64,000 nt of DNA from an uncultured Corynebacterium sp. (GTDB lineage Bacteria > Actinomycetota > Actinomycetes > Mycobacteriales > Mycobacteriaceae): NCBI RefSeq assembly GCF_946223165.1, contig NZ_CAMIBP010000009.1, positions 15,926 to 79,925 of the forward strand, read 5' to 3'. Both the position numbers and the translations under genes were made by a program. The notes under the pieces are model-generated. The model had not been told where the DNA came from. It worked only from the letters and a program-made list of their open reading frames with translations, and did no database searches. Shown piece by piece: positions 34,260 to 43,600 of this stretch. Every line of letters begins with the position of its first letter. The first letter of the stretch is position 1.

Positions 34260-34898
34260 ATGCGCCGCTACGCTGCCTTCCTGCTCACCGCACTCACGCT
34301 CATCGTCTTTCTGCCCGGCCTTGCCCTGCCCGCGCCGGCAGCACCGGATCTTCCGCAACCGGCCGAGTTCGCCCGCATCCGGGAGGAGCCCCGGCGCTAC
34401 ACCATCCTGGGCTACGAGCGCGAGGCCTTCGGATCCGGCTGGGGCCCGGCCCCCGAGCAGCCGGGTTGTACGTCCCGCGAGCAGGCCATCCTCACCCAGT
34501 CGCAGCCCGAAGTCTTGGTGGGCTGTGACATGGAACAAGGCGTCTTGTTCGACCTGTATAACCAGCGCGATATCACCATCACCGCCAGCACTCGCGTGGA
34601 GGTAGACCATGTCTTTCCGCTCTCGGCGGCCTGGGACATGGGCGCGTGGCGCTGGGACAACCAAACCCGACAGCGCTTCGCCAATGACCCGCTCAACCTC
34701 GTCGTCACGGCCCGGGAGACCAACCAGGACAAGTCGGACCAGCTGCCCAGCCGCTGGATGCCGCCCCACCCGGGCAGCCGCTGCTGGTATGCCCAGAAGC
34801 TCGCGGCGGTGGCCCTCGCCTATGACCTGGCACTGCCCCACGATGACCTCGCTACCATGCGCCGCGCCTGTCGGTTCGGCACTTTCCGCATGAAGTGA
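34260..34898 (+). CDS. Secreted HNH-type (DUF1524) nuclease
   Basis: A 212-residue exported protein. Residues 1-28 are a signal peptide ending near APAAPD. The nuclease core is VEVDHVFPLSAAW (His 117) followed by NDPLNLVVTARETNQDKSD (about residues 142-160), the His-Asn-Asn/Lys arrangement of the DUF1524/HNH group. Cysteines at 70, 89, 175 and 205 could form disulfides outside the cell. Such enzymes probably degrade extracellular DNA for nutrition or competition. No toxin-delivery domain is seen. Confidence 0.8.
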   Translation: MRRYAAFLLTALTLIVFLPGLALPAPAAPDLPQPAEFARIREEPRRYTILGYEREAFGSGWGPAPEQPGCTSREQAILTQSQPEVLVGCDMEQGVLFDLYNQRDITITASTRVEVDHVFPLSAAWDMGAWRWDNQTRQRFANDPLNLVVTARETNQDKSDQLPSRWMPPHPGSRCWYAQKLAAVALAYDLALPHDDLATMRRACRFGTFRMK

Positions 34899-34954
34899 CT
34901 AGGCTTAATGCCCGACCGCGCAACCCCCGCGCCCCGACTCCCGTGAAAGGCACC

Positions 34955-35401
34955 ATGTCTACTCTCCTCATCGCCATCCACGTCATCGCCGCCGTCGCGC
35001 TTATCGGCCCGGTGATGGTGTCCACCTCGATGTTCGCCCCGCGCATCCCGGAGGCCAAGTCCGGCAACGCATCGGCCCTGGGCGCGCTGAAGATCCTCGG
35101 CTCCATGACGAACAACTACGGCATGTTCTCCGCGCTCGTCCCGATCCTGGGCATCGCCGTCTTCCTGTCCGATATGGATCTCTATGGCAAGCAGGGCCAG
35201 TTCCACGCTGCCATTGCGCTGGCCGTCATCGCGTGGGCACTGCTGCTGTTCCTCGTGGTCCCCAAGCAGAAGGCTGTCATCGCGGCCGCGGAGTCCAATG
35301 ACGCCTCCTTCGACTTCGACAAGTCCCGCTCCCAGCTGGCTATGTTCGGCGGCATTTTTAACCTGCTGTGGATCATCTGCGCCATCCTCATGTTCATCTA
35401 G
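34955..35401 (+). CDS. Small integral membrane protein (DUF2269-like)
   Basis: A 148-residue protein with four hydrophobic segments: LLIAIHVIAAVALIGPVMVS at the start, then MFSALVPILGIAVFL, AAIALAVIAWALLLFLVV and FGGIFNLLWIICAILMFI. The opening H-x3-A-x3-G pattern resembles DUF2269 membrane proteins. ATG 34955 is used because GAAAGG precedes it. The gene is closed by a strong terminator. Function is unknown. Confidence 0.75.
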   Translation: MSTLLIAIHVIAAVALIGPVMVSTSMFAPRIPEAKSGNASALGALKILGSMTNNYGMFSALVPILGIAVFLSDMDLYGKQGQFHAAIALAVIAWALLLFLVVPKQKAVIAAAESNDASFDFDKSRSQLAMFGGIFNLLWIICAILMFI

Positions 35402-35423
35402 TACGAGGAACTCCAGAGGACTC

Positions 35424-35450
35424 AGCGCCCCACGCGGGCGCTTTTTCTTT
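35424..35450 (+). terminator. Terminator of the DUF2269-like gene
   Basis: AGCGCCC and GGGCGCT pair around CACGC, followed directly by TTTTTCTTT. It is a textbook intrinsic terminator 22 bp behind the stop. Confidence 0.9.
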
Positions 35451-35479
35451 GCCCAACCACGACTTCAAGCCTAAACTCA

Positions 35480-35865
35480 ATCACTTTGGCCGACGTCGAC
35501 ATCATCACCGCCCGCGAGGTCCCCCTGCCCGGCCCGCGCGCCATGACTGTCCAACGCACCCACACACCGGGCTCCACACGGTCTCCTGGCTCTTTGAGGG
35601 CACCATCTCTCACGACGACGGTCAGGCCCTCGTCTTTCTCGGGCAGCTGCTGGGCCAATCCTCGCCGGTGCCCACGTTCAGCCCGCTCGTCGGCGCGGAG
35701 CTGCGCTTGCTCGCACACGGTTCCATGACCATCGAGCAGAGCCCCACTTTCGAGCACGGTCTGCTTGCCGATGCCGGCCCCCTCACCCTCGCCGGCACCT
35801 CCCTCGCCCCGCAGGAGATGGGCTGCCTCGGCGTGGGCGAGACCACCGCGACCATCACTAACTAA
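35480..35865 (+). pseudogene. Decayed pirin-family gene
   Basis: One frame begins with LADVDIITAREVPLPGPRAM, similar to a pirin N-terminus. The conserved middle with GPFxxxDH is missing, and HTGLHTVSWLFEGTISHDDG, the pirin metal-site region, appears in another frame. That second frame then jumps to a C-terminal cupin piece (SPVPTFSPLVGAELRLLAHG ... GVGETTATITN) and stops at 35865. At least two deletions and a frame change are needed to explain this. No start or ribosome-binding site is present. Confidence 0.7.
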
Positions 35866-35928
35866 CCCAACACTATCTACAGCGCAGGTACTTGTCGCGC
35901 CGAGTGAACTACCCCCTAAAGAAACAGC

Positions 35929-35966
35929 ACAGAGGGCAAGCAACCCGTGAGTTGCTTGCCCTCTGT
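35929..35966 (-). terminator. Hairpin behind the DEAD-box helicase gene
   Basis: Perfect 16-bp arms (35929-35944 and 35951-35966) with a 6-nt loop lie 15 bp after the helicase stop. The downstream minus-strand sequence contains GTTTCTTT a few bases on. Confidence 0.75.
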
Positions 35967-35980
35967 ATGCGACGGTCTAC

Positions 35981-38008
35981 CTAGTCGCGCCAGCCACCGC
36001 GGCCGCCACCACGGCGGTCATCGCGGTCACGGTACCCACCGCGGCCACCGCGGCGATCATCGCGGTCACGGTAGCCACCACGGCGATCATCACGGCCGCG
36101 GTAGCCACCGCGGCCGCCGCCACGGCGGTCCTCCCAGTCACCGTCGCGACGCGGCGGACGCCCGGTGTCCTTCTGGATGTTGATGAGCTGACCGGAGATG
36201 CGGGTGTCCTTTAGGCGGTCGAGCACGGAAGGATCGAGGTTCTTCGGCAGGTCCACGAGCGTGTGGCCCACGGCAATGGTGATGCGGCCGAAGTCCTTGG
36301 AGGACAGTCCGCCCTCGTTGGCCAGGGCGCCGACGATGGCACCCGGGCGGACGTTCTGGCGCTTGCCCACGTCCAGGCGGTAGGTCTCGAAGTCGCCATC
36401 CGGGCGGCGCGGGCCACGATCACGGTCGCGGAATCCTCCGCGGTCGCCGCGGTCACGGTCACGACGGTCGTCGCGCTCGAAGCGGTCACGCTCACGGCGG
36501 TCACGCTTGGAGACCGGCAGATCCTTGAGCAGGAACTCGTTGCCGCCCTGCAACTGCACGGCGAGCGCGGCGGCGATGTCGTCCATCGCCACGTTGTTGC
36601 CGGAGGAGTACTCGCGCACGAGCTCGCGGAAGAGCTCGAACTGCTTGTCCTCGACGTGCTCGCCAATAGCGGTAAAGAACTTCTCCTTGCGCTTGGCGTT
36701 GACCTCGTCGGCGGTGGGAAGCTCCATCTCCTCCAGGCGGGCGTTGGTCACGCGTTCGATGGAACGCAGCATGCGGCGCTCGCGCGGGGTGACGAACAGG
36801 ATCGCCTCGCCGGAGCGGCCGGCACGGCCGGTGCGGCCGATGCGGTGGACGTAAGACTCCGTGTCATTCGGAATGTCGAAGTTGACCACGTGAGTAATGC
36901 GCTCGACGTCCAAGCCGCGGGCGGCGACGTCGGTGGCGACCAGGATGTCCAGGCGGCCATCCTTGAGCTGGTCAACGGTGCGCTCGCGCTGCTGCTGGGC
37001 GATGTCGCCGTTGATGGCGGCGGCATTGTAGCCAGCGTCGCGCAGAGCGTCGGCGACCTCTTCGGTCTCGTGCTTGGTGCGGCAGAAGACGATGATGCCG
37101 TCGTAGTCGATGACCTCGAGGATGCGGGTGAACGCGTCCATCTTCTGGCGGTGCGCGGTCAGGAGGAAGCGCTGCGCGATGTTGTCATTCGTGCGGCGCT
37201 CCGACTTGACCGTGACCTCAGCCGGGTCGTTGAGGTATTGCTTGGACAGGCGGCGGATGGAGTTCGGCATGGTGGCCGAGAACAGCGCGACCTGCTTGTC
37301 TTCTGGGGTGTCCTCAAGAATGCGCTCGACGTCTTCCTGGAAGCCCATGTTGAGCATCTCGTCCGCCTCATCGAGGACGAGGAAGCGCAGCTGGGAGATG
37401 TCCAAGGAGCCTTTTTCCAGGTGGTCGATGACGCGGCCCGGGGTGCCCACGATGATCTGCGCACCGCGGCGCAGGCCGGAGAGCTGGATGCCGTAGGCCT
37501 GACCGCCGTAGATCGGCAGCACGTCGATGCGGCCGAGGTGGTCCGCGAACGACTGGAAGGAGTCCGCGACCTGGAGCGCCAGCTCACGGGTCGGCGCCAG
37601 CACGAGCGCCTGCGGGTGGCGGGCGTCCGGATCAATTTGGGACAGGACCGGCAGCGCGAATGCTGCGGTCTTGCCGGTACCGGTCTGGGCGAGGCCCACG
37701 ACGTCGCGGCCTTCCATCAAGATCGGGATGGTCTGTTGCTGGATCGGGGACGGCTGGGTGAAGCCAACCTTGGCCACTGCATCCTGAACGTCGTCAGGCA
37801 GGCCGAGGTGCGCGAACCCCTGGGTATCGTTGGCCGAATCCTCAGATTCGACGCCGGTATCCTCAGAAGTTGCCGCAGCCCTGGTGTCTTCATTAGTTTC
37901 CTGCGAGGCCTGGGCCTCGACACCTTGCGAGTTTTCCTGAGATTCCGACTGGTTGAAGTTTTCGTCCGGCTCGTTGACGCCGCCGGTGGCGTTATCGGTA
38001 ATGCTCAT
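35981..38008 (-). CDS. DEAD-box RNA helicase (DeaD/CsdA type)
   Basis: A 675-residue RNA helicase. An acidic Gln/Glu-rich leader of ~65 residues precedes the Q-motif (GFTQPSPIQ). Then come motif I AQTGTGKTAAF, II VLDEADEMLNMG, III FSATMP, and VI HRIGRTGRAGRSG. A DbpA-like RNA-binding domain lies at about residues 545-620 (YRLDVGKRQNVRPGAIVGAL). The tail is a run of RDR/RGG units (GYRDRDDRRGG repeated). It unwinds structured RNA in ribosome assembly, mRNA decay or cold adaptation. ATG 38008 has GGA at a proper distance; a GTG four codons upstream is possible. Confidence 0.92.
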   Translation of the reverse strand: MSITDNATGGVNEPDENFNQSESQENSQGVEAQASQETNEDTRAAATSEDTGVESEDSANDTQGFAHLGLPDDVQDAVAKVGFTQPSPIQQQTIPILMEGRDVVGLAQTGTGKTAAFALPVLSQIDPDARHPQALVLAPTRELALQVADSFQSFADHLGRIDVLPIYGGQAYGIQLSGLRRGAQIIVGTPGRVIDHLEKGSLDISQLRFLVLDEADEMLNMGFQEDVERILEDTPEDKQVALFSATMPNSIRRLSKQYLNDPAEVTVKSERRTNDNIAQRFLLTAHRQKMDAFTRILEVIDYDGIIVFCRTKHETEEVADALRDAGYNAAAINGDIAQQQRERTVDQLKDGRLDILVATDVAARGLDVERITHVVNFDIPNDTESYVHRIGRTGRAGRSGEAILFVTPRERRMLRSIERVTNARLEEMELPTADEVNAKRKEKFFTAIGEHVEDKQFELFRELVREYSSGNNVAMDDIAAALAVQLQGGNEFLLKDLPVSKRDRRERDRFERDDRRDRDRGDRGGFRDRDRGPRRPDGDFETYRLDVGKRQNVRPGAIVGALANEGGLSSKDFGRITIAVGHTLVDLPKNLDPSVLDRLKDTRISGQLINIQKDTGRPPRRDGDWEDRRGGGRGGYRGRDDRRGGYRDRDDRRGGRGGYRDRDDRRGGGRGGWRD

Positions 38009-38144
38009 TGCTCGTTCCACACTACGGTACCTGCGCAGATTTATCCATTGAACAGGTCAATAGCCCCAACAAGGTGGGCACAAACACACTGTGTCCCGTC
38101 CCGCAGGGCGGTCACACGCGTGCCGATGCCGCCCCCAGCCCCCG

Positions 38145-38813
38145 CTATCCAAAGCTCACGCCCCAGATCTCCTGCAGCTCCTGCTCATCCTCACCCCATT
38201 GCCCGTCGACCTCAAAGTCCGGTATCCGCACGACCCAGCCGACTGGGATGCCCGGCGCGCCACCCGGCGCCCGAAAATCGATAAGCGGCAGCTCGTCAAG
38301 CGCATGGACGGCCAGCGCACGGCCGAGTAGGTACCACTTCTCCGCGGGCCGACGCCCGATCACAAGCGGGTGTTCGCTGTTTGCCAGCGCCGGCACCATC
38401 GCTGTGTAATAGGCCACGAGGTCATCGCGTCCCGCGACCGCGTCCACGGCCTCATCGCGCACCCATTCGAGGACCTCACTGGGGCTCGCCCCCAATTCCA
38501 CCGCCAGGTCCCCGAAGTCGCCGTCGAGCCCCCACCCGGATGTCCACAGCCGGAAACGCTCGGCCATCTCCTCCAGGATGCCTTGGACGAAGACCTGGAA
38601 GGACCCATAGGCACGCAGCTCCTCCGCGGTGGGCCGCTGCTTGGGCATGCTTCCGAAAAGCCGCAAGAGTTCGAACCACTCGAGCACGGCGGCCTCGCCG
38701 CGCGCGATCTGCATCTCCTCGAAGGCGCGCTCGTCGTCACAGCCCGCCGGCCACCGCGTCTGCGGCTCTACCGGAATGTTGAAATCCAATGCACGATTAT
38801 CCACTGCGCTCAT
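38145..38813 (-). CDS. Hypothetical protein (222 residues)
   Basis: The frame from ATG 38813 follows AAAGGGGAG. It encodes a soluble acidic protein rich in Trp and Glu, without membrane segments or metal motifs. Features are the helical part EEMQIARGEAAVLEWFELLR near residue 32, DLAVELGASPSEVLEWVRDEA near 105, and a C-terminus with GWVVRIPDFEVDGQWGEDEQ. I recognise no family. The upstream extension of the frame is antisense to the GDSL gene and was rejected. Confidence 0.65.
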   Translation of the reverse strand: MSAVDNRALDFNIPVEPQTRWPAGCDDERAFEEMQIARGEAAVLEWFELLRLFGSMPKQRPTAEELRAYGSFQVFVQGILEEMAERFRLWTSGWGLDGDFGDLAVELGASPSEVLEWVRDEAVDAVAGRDDLVAYYTAMVPALANSEHPLVIGRRPAEKWYLLGRALAVHALDELPLIDFRAPGGAPGIPVGWVVRIPDFEVDGQWGEDEQELQEIWGVSFG

Positions 38814-38963
38814 GCGCTCCCCTTTGTTCCCCTCATGGTTGTGCGCCAGCACCCCGCTGGCTAGCACCATTGTGGCTGAGCCCGCGCACTCGCGCATCTT
38901 GAAAGGCACACGGTGCCGCGGCGCCTTTTCCCAATTCCACCCCCGCGGGCCTACGATCGTCCC

Positions 38964-39953
38964 ATGCAACGCACGTGGGCCGCGCTGGCCATCCTCCCCG
39001 TCCTCGCTGTGTCCGCGTGCGGCCAGCAGGGGACAAATCAGACGGACCCGGCCGCGGCGCCGGCGGCCGCTCATTCCGCGGGGCTGGCCGGGGGCAGCGC
39101 ATACGTGGCGCTGGGTGATTCTTTTGCCTCGATGGCATCCATGGCCAACCTCGATGATTCGAATCCGGTGGCGGCGTTCTGCATGCGCAGCGCGGATAAC
39201 TACCCGCACCTCGTGTCGGAGCAGCTGGGTCTGGACCTCACGGACGTCACGTGCCAGGGCGCCACGTCGGCGGATACGTTGGCGGCCCACGAGATCGACG
39301 GCGGCCTCGTCCACGGCCAGGTGGACTCATTGACGGAGGACACCGCTCTGGTAACGCTGACAATTGGCGGCAACGACGCCATCTTCGGTTCCCCGTCGGG
39401 CTGCGATCCGCGGGACAACTCCTTCACCGACGGCGAGGGCGACGGCGCGACCCCGGACCCCAACGCGGCGCCCGCGGATCCCTCCTCGCCGTCGGCTGCC
39501 GATGCCGCCGCGCAGGAGGCCGCCTGCATCGCCGATGCCCGCGCCGCCAATGACGTGAGCATCGAGGATCTCCCCGTCAAGCTTGACGAGGTCTACACCG
39601 CCATCCGCCAGCGTGCCCCGCAGGCCACCATCGTGACCACGGGCTACCTCCCCGTCATTCTCGCCAGCGACACCTGTGACTACGCCACGTCCCTCAGCCA
39701 GGCAGATCTGGATTGGTTCCAGGAGACCACCGACAAGCTCAACAGTGTCGTCGCCCAGTCCGCCGCGGACCACGGCGCGCTCTTCGTCATGCCTGACGAC
39801 GCCGACGCGCACACCGCCTGCGCTTCCGCCACGGATCGCTGGACCAGCATCGACGGCGAGGAGACCGACTCCTTCCCCATGCACCCCACCGCGTCCGGCC
39901 AGGCCGCCGTGGCCGATGCCGTCGTCAGTGCCCTGCAGACGGGCACCGCCTAG
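38964..39953 (+). CDS. GDSL/SGNH-family esterase lipoprotein
   Basis: A 329-residue exported lipoprotein. The lipobox is LAVSAC with Cys 19, followed by an Ala/Thr-rich linker. Block I is YVALGDSFAS with catalytic Ser 53, block III is TIGGNDAIF, and the C-terminal DSFPMHPTASGQ supplies the catalytic His. Cysteine pairs typical of secreted actinobacterial SGNH lipases are present. A TACGAT box lies 6 nt before the ATG, so the transcript is probably leaderless and the longer frame is not used. It likely hydrolyses lipid or acyl esters at the cell surface. Confidence 0.85.
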   Translation: MQRTWAALAILPVLAVSACGQQGTNQTDPAAAPAAAHSAGLAGGSAYVALGDSFASMASMANLDDSNPVAAFCMRSADNYPHLVSEQLGLDLTDVTCQGATSADTLAAHEIDGGLVHGQVDSLTEDTALVTLTIGGNDAIFGSPSGCDPRDNSFTDGEGDGATPDPNAAPADPSSPSAADAAAQEAACIADARAANDVSIEDLPVKLDEVYTAIRQRAPQATIVTTGYLPVILASDTCDYATSLSQADLDWFQETTDKLNSVVAQSAADHGALFVMPDDADAHTACASATDRWTSIDGEETDSFPMHPTASGQAAVADAVVSALQTGTA

Positions 39954-39959
39954 CCCCGC

Positions 39960-40201
39960 GCGATTTCGCTTGCCGATGCCGCCCTCACCGGCTACTGGGT
40001 GCTTCCCTCCGACCGAATCATTGATGACGAGACTCCGGAAGAAGCTTTGGTCCGCTCGGTCAAGGAAGACCTCAAGCTGGACATCGAAGTCGGCGAGCCC
40101 ATCGTTTCCAACTCCGCGACGCCTTCGAATGGGTCGAGCCGGCCGAACTCTCCGCCTACGACCCAGCGCCCAGCCTCCGCGACACGGTGAACGCACTGTA
40201 G
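39960..40201 (+). pseudogene. Degraded Nudix-like gene fragment
   Basis: One frame gives TGYWVLPSDRIIDDETPEEA and then LVRSVKEDLKLDIEVGEPIV, which lines up with the Nudix-box region of the intact gene downstream but has lost key residues (REL-REE reads RSV-KED). After a jump, another frame gives FEWVEPAELSAYDPAPSLRD and ends in a TAG at 40199, like a Nudix C-terminus. There is no start. Base composition is that of the GC-rich backbone, unlike the intact Nudix gene, so it is an older resident and not a duplicate of it. Confidence 0.5.
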
Positions 40202-40255
40202 GCTGGGGCGTAATCCCTCCACCGACCGGTTTCATCGATAATTCGGAAAAGCTCA

Positions 40256-40663
40256 ATGAACTCTGATCAACATAAGAAACGGATCAACGTCGTAGGAGCC
40301 GTATTTGTCGACGACGGCAAAGTGCTGGCTGCACGCCGTGGAGGAACACGTGCACTCTCCGGGATGTGGGAGTTCCCAGGCGGCAAAATTGAGCCCGGCG
40401 AGACACCAGAAACTGCGCTCAAGCGGGAACTACGCGAAGAACTGCTCGTCGACGCTACGGTGGGAGAACAGGTCGCCCGAACTGAATACGAATACGATTT
40501 CGGGGTGGTCATTCTCACCACCTTCTACTGCGTCATCACTGATGGAACTCCCCGTCTGACTGACCATTCTGAAATTCGGTGGCTCCGTCCTGAAGAGCTC
40601 TTTACAGTCGAGTGGGCTCCTGCTGACATTCCTTCCGTTCAGGCTCTCCAAGAGGACATGTGA
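40256..40663 (+). CDS. NudG/MutT-like Nudix hydrolase
   Basis: A 135-residue Nudix pyrophosphohydrolase. The box runs from GGKIEPGETPETAL into KRELREELLVD (about residues 42-66) with all the metal-binding glutamates. The C-terminal phrase WAPADIPSVQAL strongly recalls LAPADIPLLEA of E. coli NudG, an enzyme that hydrolyses CTP, 5-methyl-dCTP and oxidised pyrimidine nucleotides; MutT is the other close relative. Third-codon positions are much more A/T-rich than in the flanking genes. The restriction-like gene starts 35 bp after its stop, so the two are likely co-transcribed. Substrate is inferred only. Confidence 0.85.
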   Translation: MNSDQHKKRINVVGAVFVDDGKVLAARRGGTRALSGMWEFPGGKIEPGETPETALKRELREELLVDATVGEQVARTEYEYDFGVVILTTFYCVITDGTPRLTDHSEIRWLRPEELFTVEWAPADIPSVQALQEDM

Positions 40664-40698
40664 GTCCACCCCACCCTGTAGTTTCATAGGGAACCACA

Positions 40699-43600
40699 GT
40701 GTGTCCCACCTCTGTCCCCTTTCTGGAGCATCAATTGAAAGAAGAAGCGCTTCCCTTCGGCGTCTACGAAACACCCCTCACCCAGCGAGTTATCGAACGA
40801 ATTGCTGAGACCAAGGCAAAGTTCCCCTATTCAGGCTTTCACACCGTCGTTGCCTCTCATCGCGATAGTCAGAAGGAAGCATCGGATCGTTTCGTCCATT
40901 CCATCTCCACTCAGTTTGGAGCCTTGCTTCGTGCGCGTCTCGAAGAGGAGAAAGACCCCACGAAGCGCCTTGAACTGATTAACCACGTGGCGGCGATTCT
41001 GGACAAAGACGCAATCCTCCCCGAAGAGAAGCTACTCACCCTCGTTAGCAATCACACCCTTCCTGCGGAACCGGCCATTCCTGAGGTTTCTTTGAACAAG
41101 ACGATGCTGGTCACCAATACCGGCAACGTCAACATGGCGACCGAGATTACTCGCGAAAGCGAGACCGCCGACGCCGTCGATCTTGTCATGGCATTCGTCA
41201 AGAACGCGGGCATTCAGGTTCTCCACCCGGCGCTGCAGTCGCTCAAGAACCGTGGGATTCCTGTTCGGGTCCTCACGTCCACGTATCTGGGTGCATCCGA
41301 TGCGCACGCCATCAATCTCCTCAGCGAGAAATACGGCGCAACAGTCAAGATCGCCTATGAGACCAAATCCACTCGTCTCCACGCAAAAGCTTGGCTCTTC
41401 AAGCGCCATTCTGGATTCTCAACTGCCTATGTCGGTAGCTCAAACATGTCCCACTCTGCTTTGAAGTCCGGGTGGGAATGGAATGTCCGCGCCTCCAACA
41501 CCGCAACGCCAGAAGTCGTCTCCAACTTCGAGAATGTCTTCAATGCACTGTGGAATTCTCCTGACTTCAAGCTCTATGACTCGGAGCAAGAAGAAACACT
41601 TCGAGCTGCGCTCAAGCACGAAGCAGGCAGCTTTGGGGGAAGTGCGCAACGACCGGTCCTGTCTGGGCTAGAGGTTTCTCCGCGCCCTTATCAGCTCCAG
41701 ATGCTCGAGGGCCTCGATGCTGAGCGAGCTAAAGGGCGGCACAAGAACCTTCTCGTCGCTGCGACCGGAACGGGCAAGACGGTGGTATCGGCCCTTGACT
41801 ATCGAAACTTCTGTTCCCGCCTTGGGCACAAGCCACGGCTCCTCTTCCTCGCTCATCGGCGAGAAATCCTCACGCAGGCATGGCAAACATTCCGGGAAGT
41901 GCTCAAGGACTCGACGTTCGGAGACCTCCTTGATGGAACAAGCAAGCCGGATTCCTATGATCACCTCTTTGCTACGGTCCAATCCGCGCGTAATCATCTC
42001 GTCGATCGGGTAGCCCCCGATCACTTCGACTTCATCATCATTGACGAGTTTCACCACGCCTCTGCGAAGACTTACCGAGACATCCTCGGTTACTTCGCAC
42101 CCACCGAACTCGTTGGTCTCACTGCCACCCCAGAACGAGCCGATGGAGTCGATATTCAAGAGTTCTTTGACTACCGCATTGCCGCAGAGCTCCGTCTGTG
42201 GGACGCCTTGAGATTGCAGCTCCTCACCCCAATGAGTTACTACGGCGTCGAGGATGGCACAGATCTATCGGGACTAACGTGGTCACGAGGCAAGAAGGAT
42301 TACGACGCTCAAGAGCTGACAGAGTTCTACGTTCGCATGGGCGATCGCCGCACCAAGCTCATTATCAATCAGCTTGTGGAAAAAGATGTCGACCTCGCAG
42401 AGATGAAGGCCCTGGGGTTTTGCGTCACCGTGAAGCACGCAGAACACATGGCAGAGCAGTTCAACAAGTTTGATATTCCGGCCGTCGCGGTCTCAGGAGA
42501 ATCGACAGCTGAAGAACGCGCACGAGCTATTCAAGCTCTAACGGAAGGAAGCATCAAGGCGATTTTCACAGTCGACCTGTTCAACGAAGGCATCGATATC
42601 CCTGCCATCAATACCCTGCTGATGCTTCGCCCGACACAAAGCCCTGTCATTTTCCTTCAACAGCTTGGGCGTGGGCTCAGGCTGTCGGATGGAAAAGACG
42701 TCTGCATCATCTTGGATTTCATCGGCCTGCAAAACCAGGAATTCGACTTCACGAAGAAGTATTCAGCTCTCACGGGAAAGTCTGGTCCCAAGCTTGTTCG
42801 AGAAGTTGAAGGAGGTTTCACCTCTGCGCCTCCTGGTTCGCAATTCATTCTCGAAGGCAAAACCGAAGACCAAGTTCTCGCGAGTATCAAGAGTTTTTCC
42901 TCCAAGAAGAAGAACGCAATGATTGCGTTGTTGCGTCAAGAGAGAACCTTGAGCATCAGCACATTCTTGCGCGAAACTGATTTGGACCTCATTGACATCT
43001 ACCGCCCGAAAGACTGCAGCTGGACGGAACTATTGTCTGCCGCCGGCCTCACCGACAGCATTGTCGACGAAGACGAAAAGTTCTTGTTGAAGCGGGTTTC
43101 GGCATTTCTCCACGTCAATGACGCAGAGCGCCGCAATGCCTATGCGCGCCTGCTCGACGTACATGGACCAGTGGAAGCTGACATGGAGCCAAACATGCTT
43201 GTGTACGCGCGCATGCTGGTTCTCAACATCTGGGCGAATCAAAAGACCAATGTGCCCAAGTCACTCGATGCGGCTTTAGACACCCTTCGCCGTTACCCGC
43301 GCTTCGCAGAAGAATTGCTTCAAGTCATCGATCTCGGCATCGAACACTCACGCGCAATTCCAGTGCCAACCGCGCACTCAGTCCTTCAATCTCACGTCGA
43401 ATACTCCCTCGCGGAAATGATTGCCAGCCTCGAAGACAAACCAATTCCCGAGCTCATCACGCTCCCCAGAGAAGGCGTCCGACAATTTAAGGATCTCCAC
43501 ACAGATTTGTTCTTGGTGACATTTCAAAAGAATGAACGTGATGTCTCCGCGACGACGAACTACCATGACTTCCCTGTGTCACCTGACATTCTCCATTGGG

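Noticed and set aside
36263..38284. A 673-residue plus-strand frame opposite the DEAD-box helicase
   Set aside because: Antisense shadow; the minus strand has all helicase motifs.
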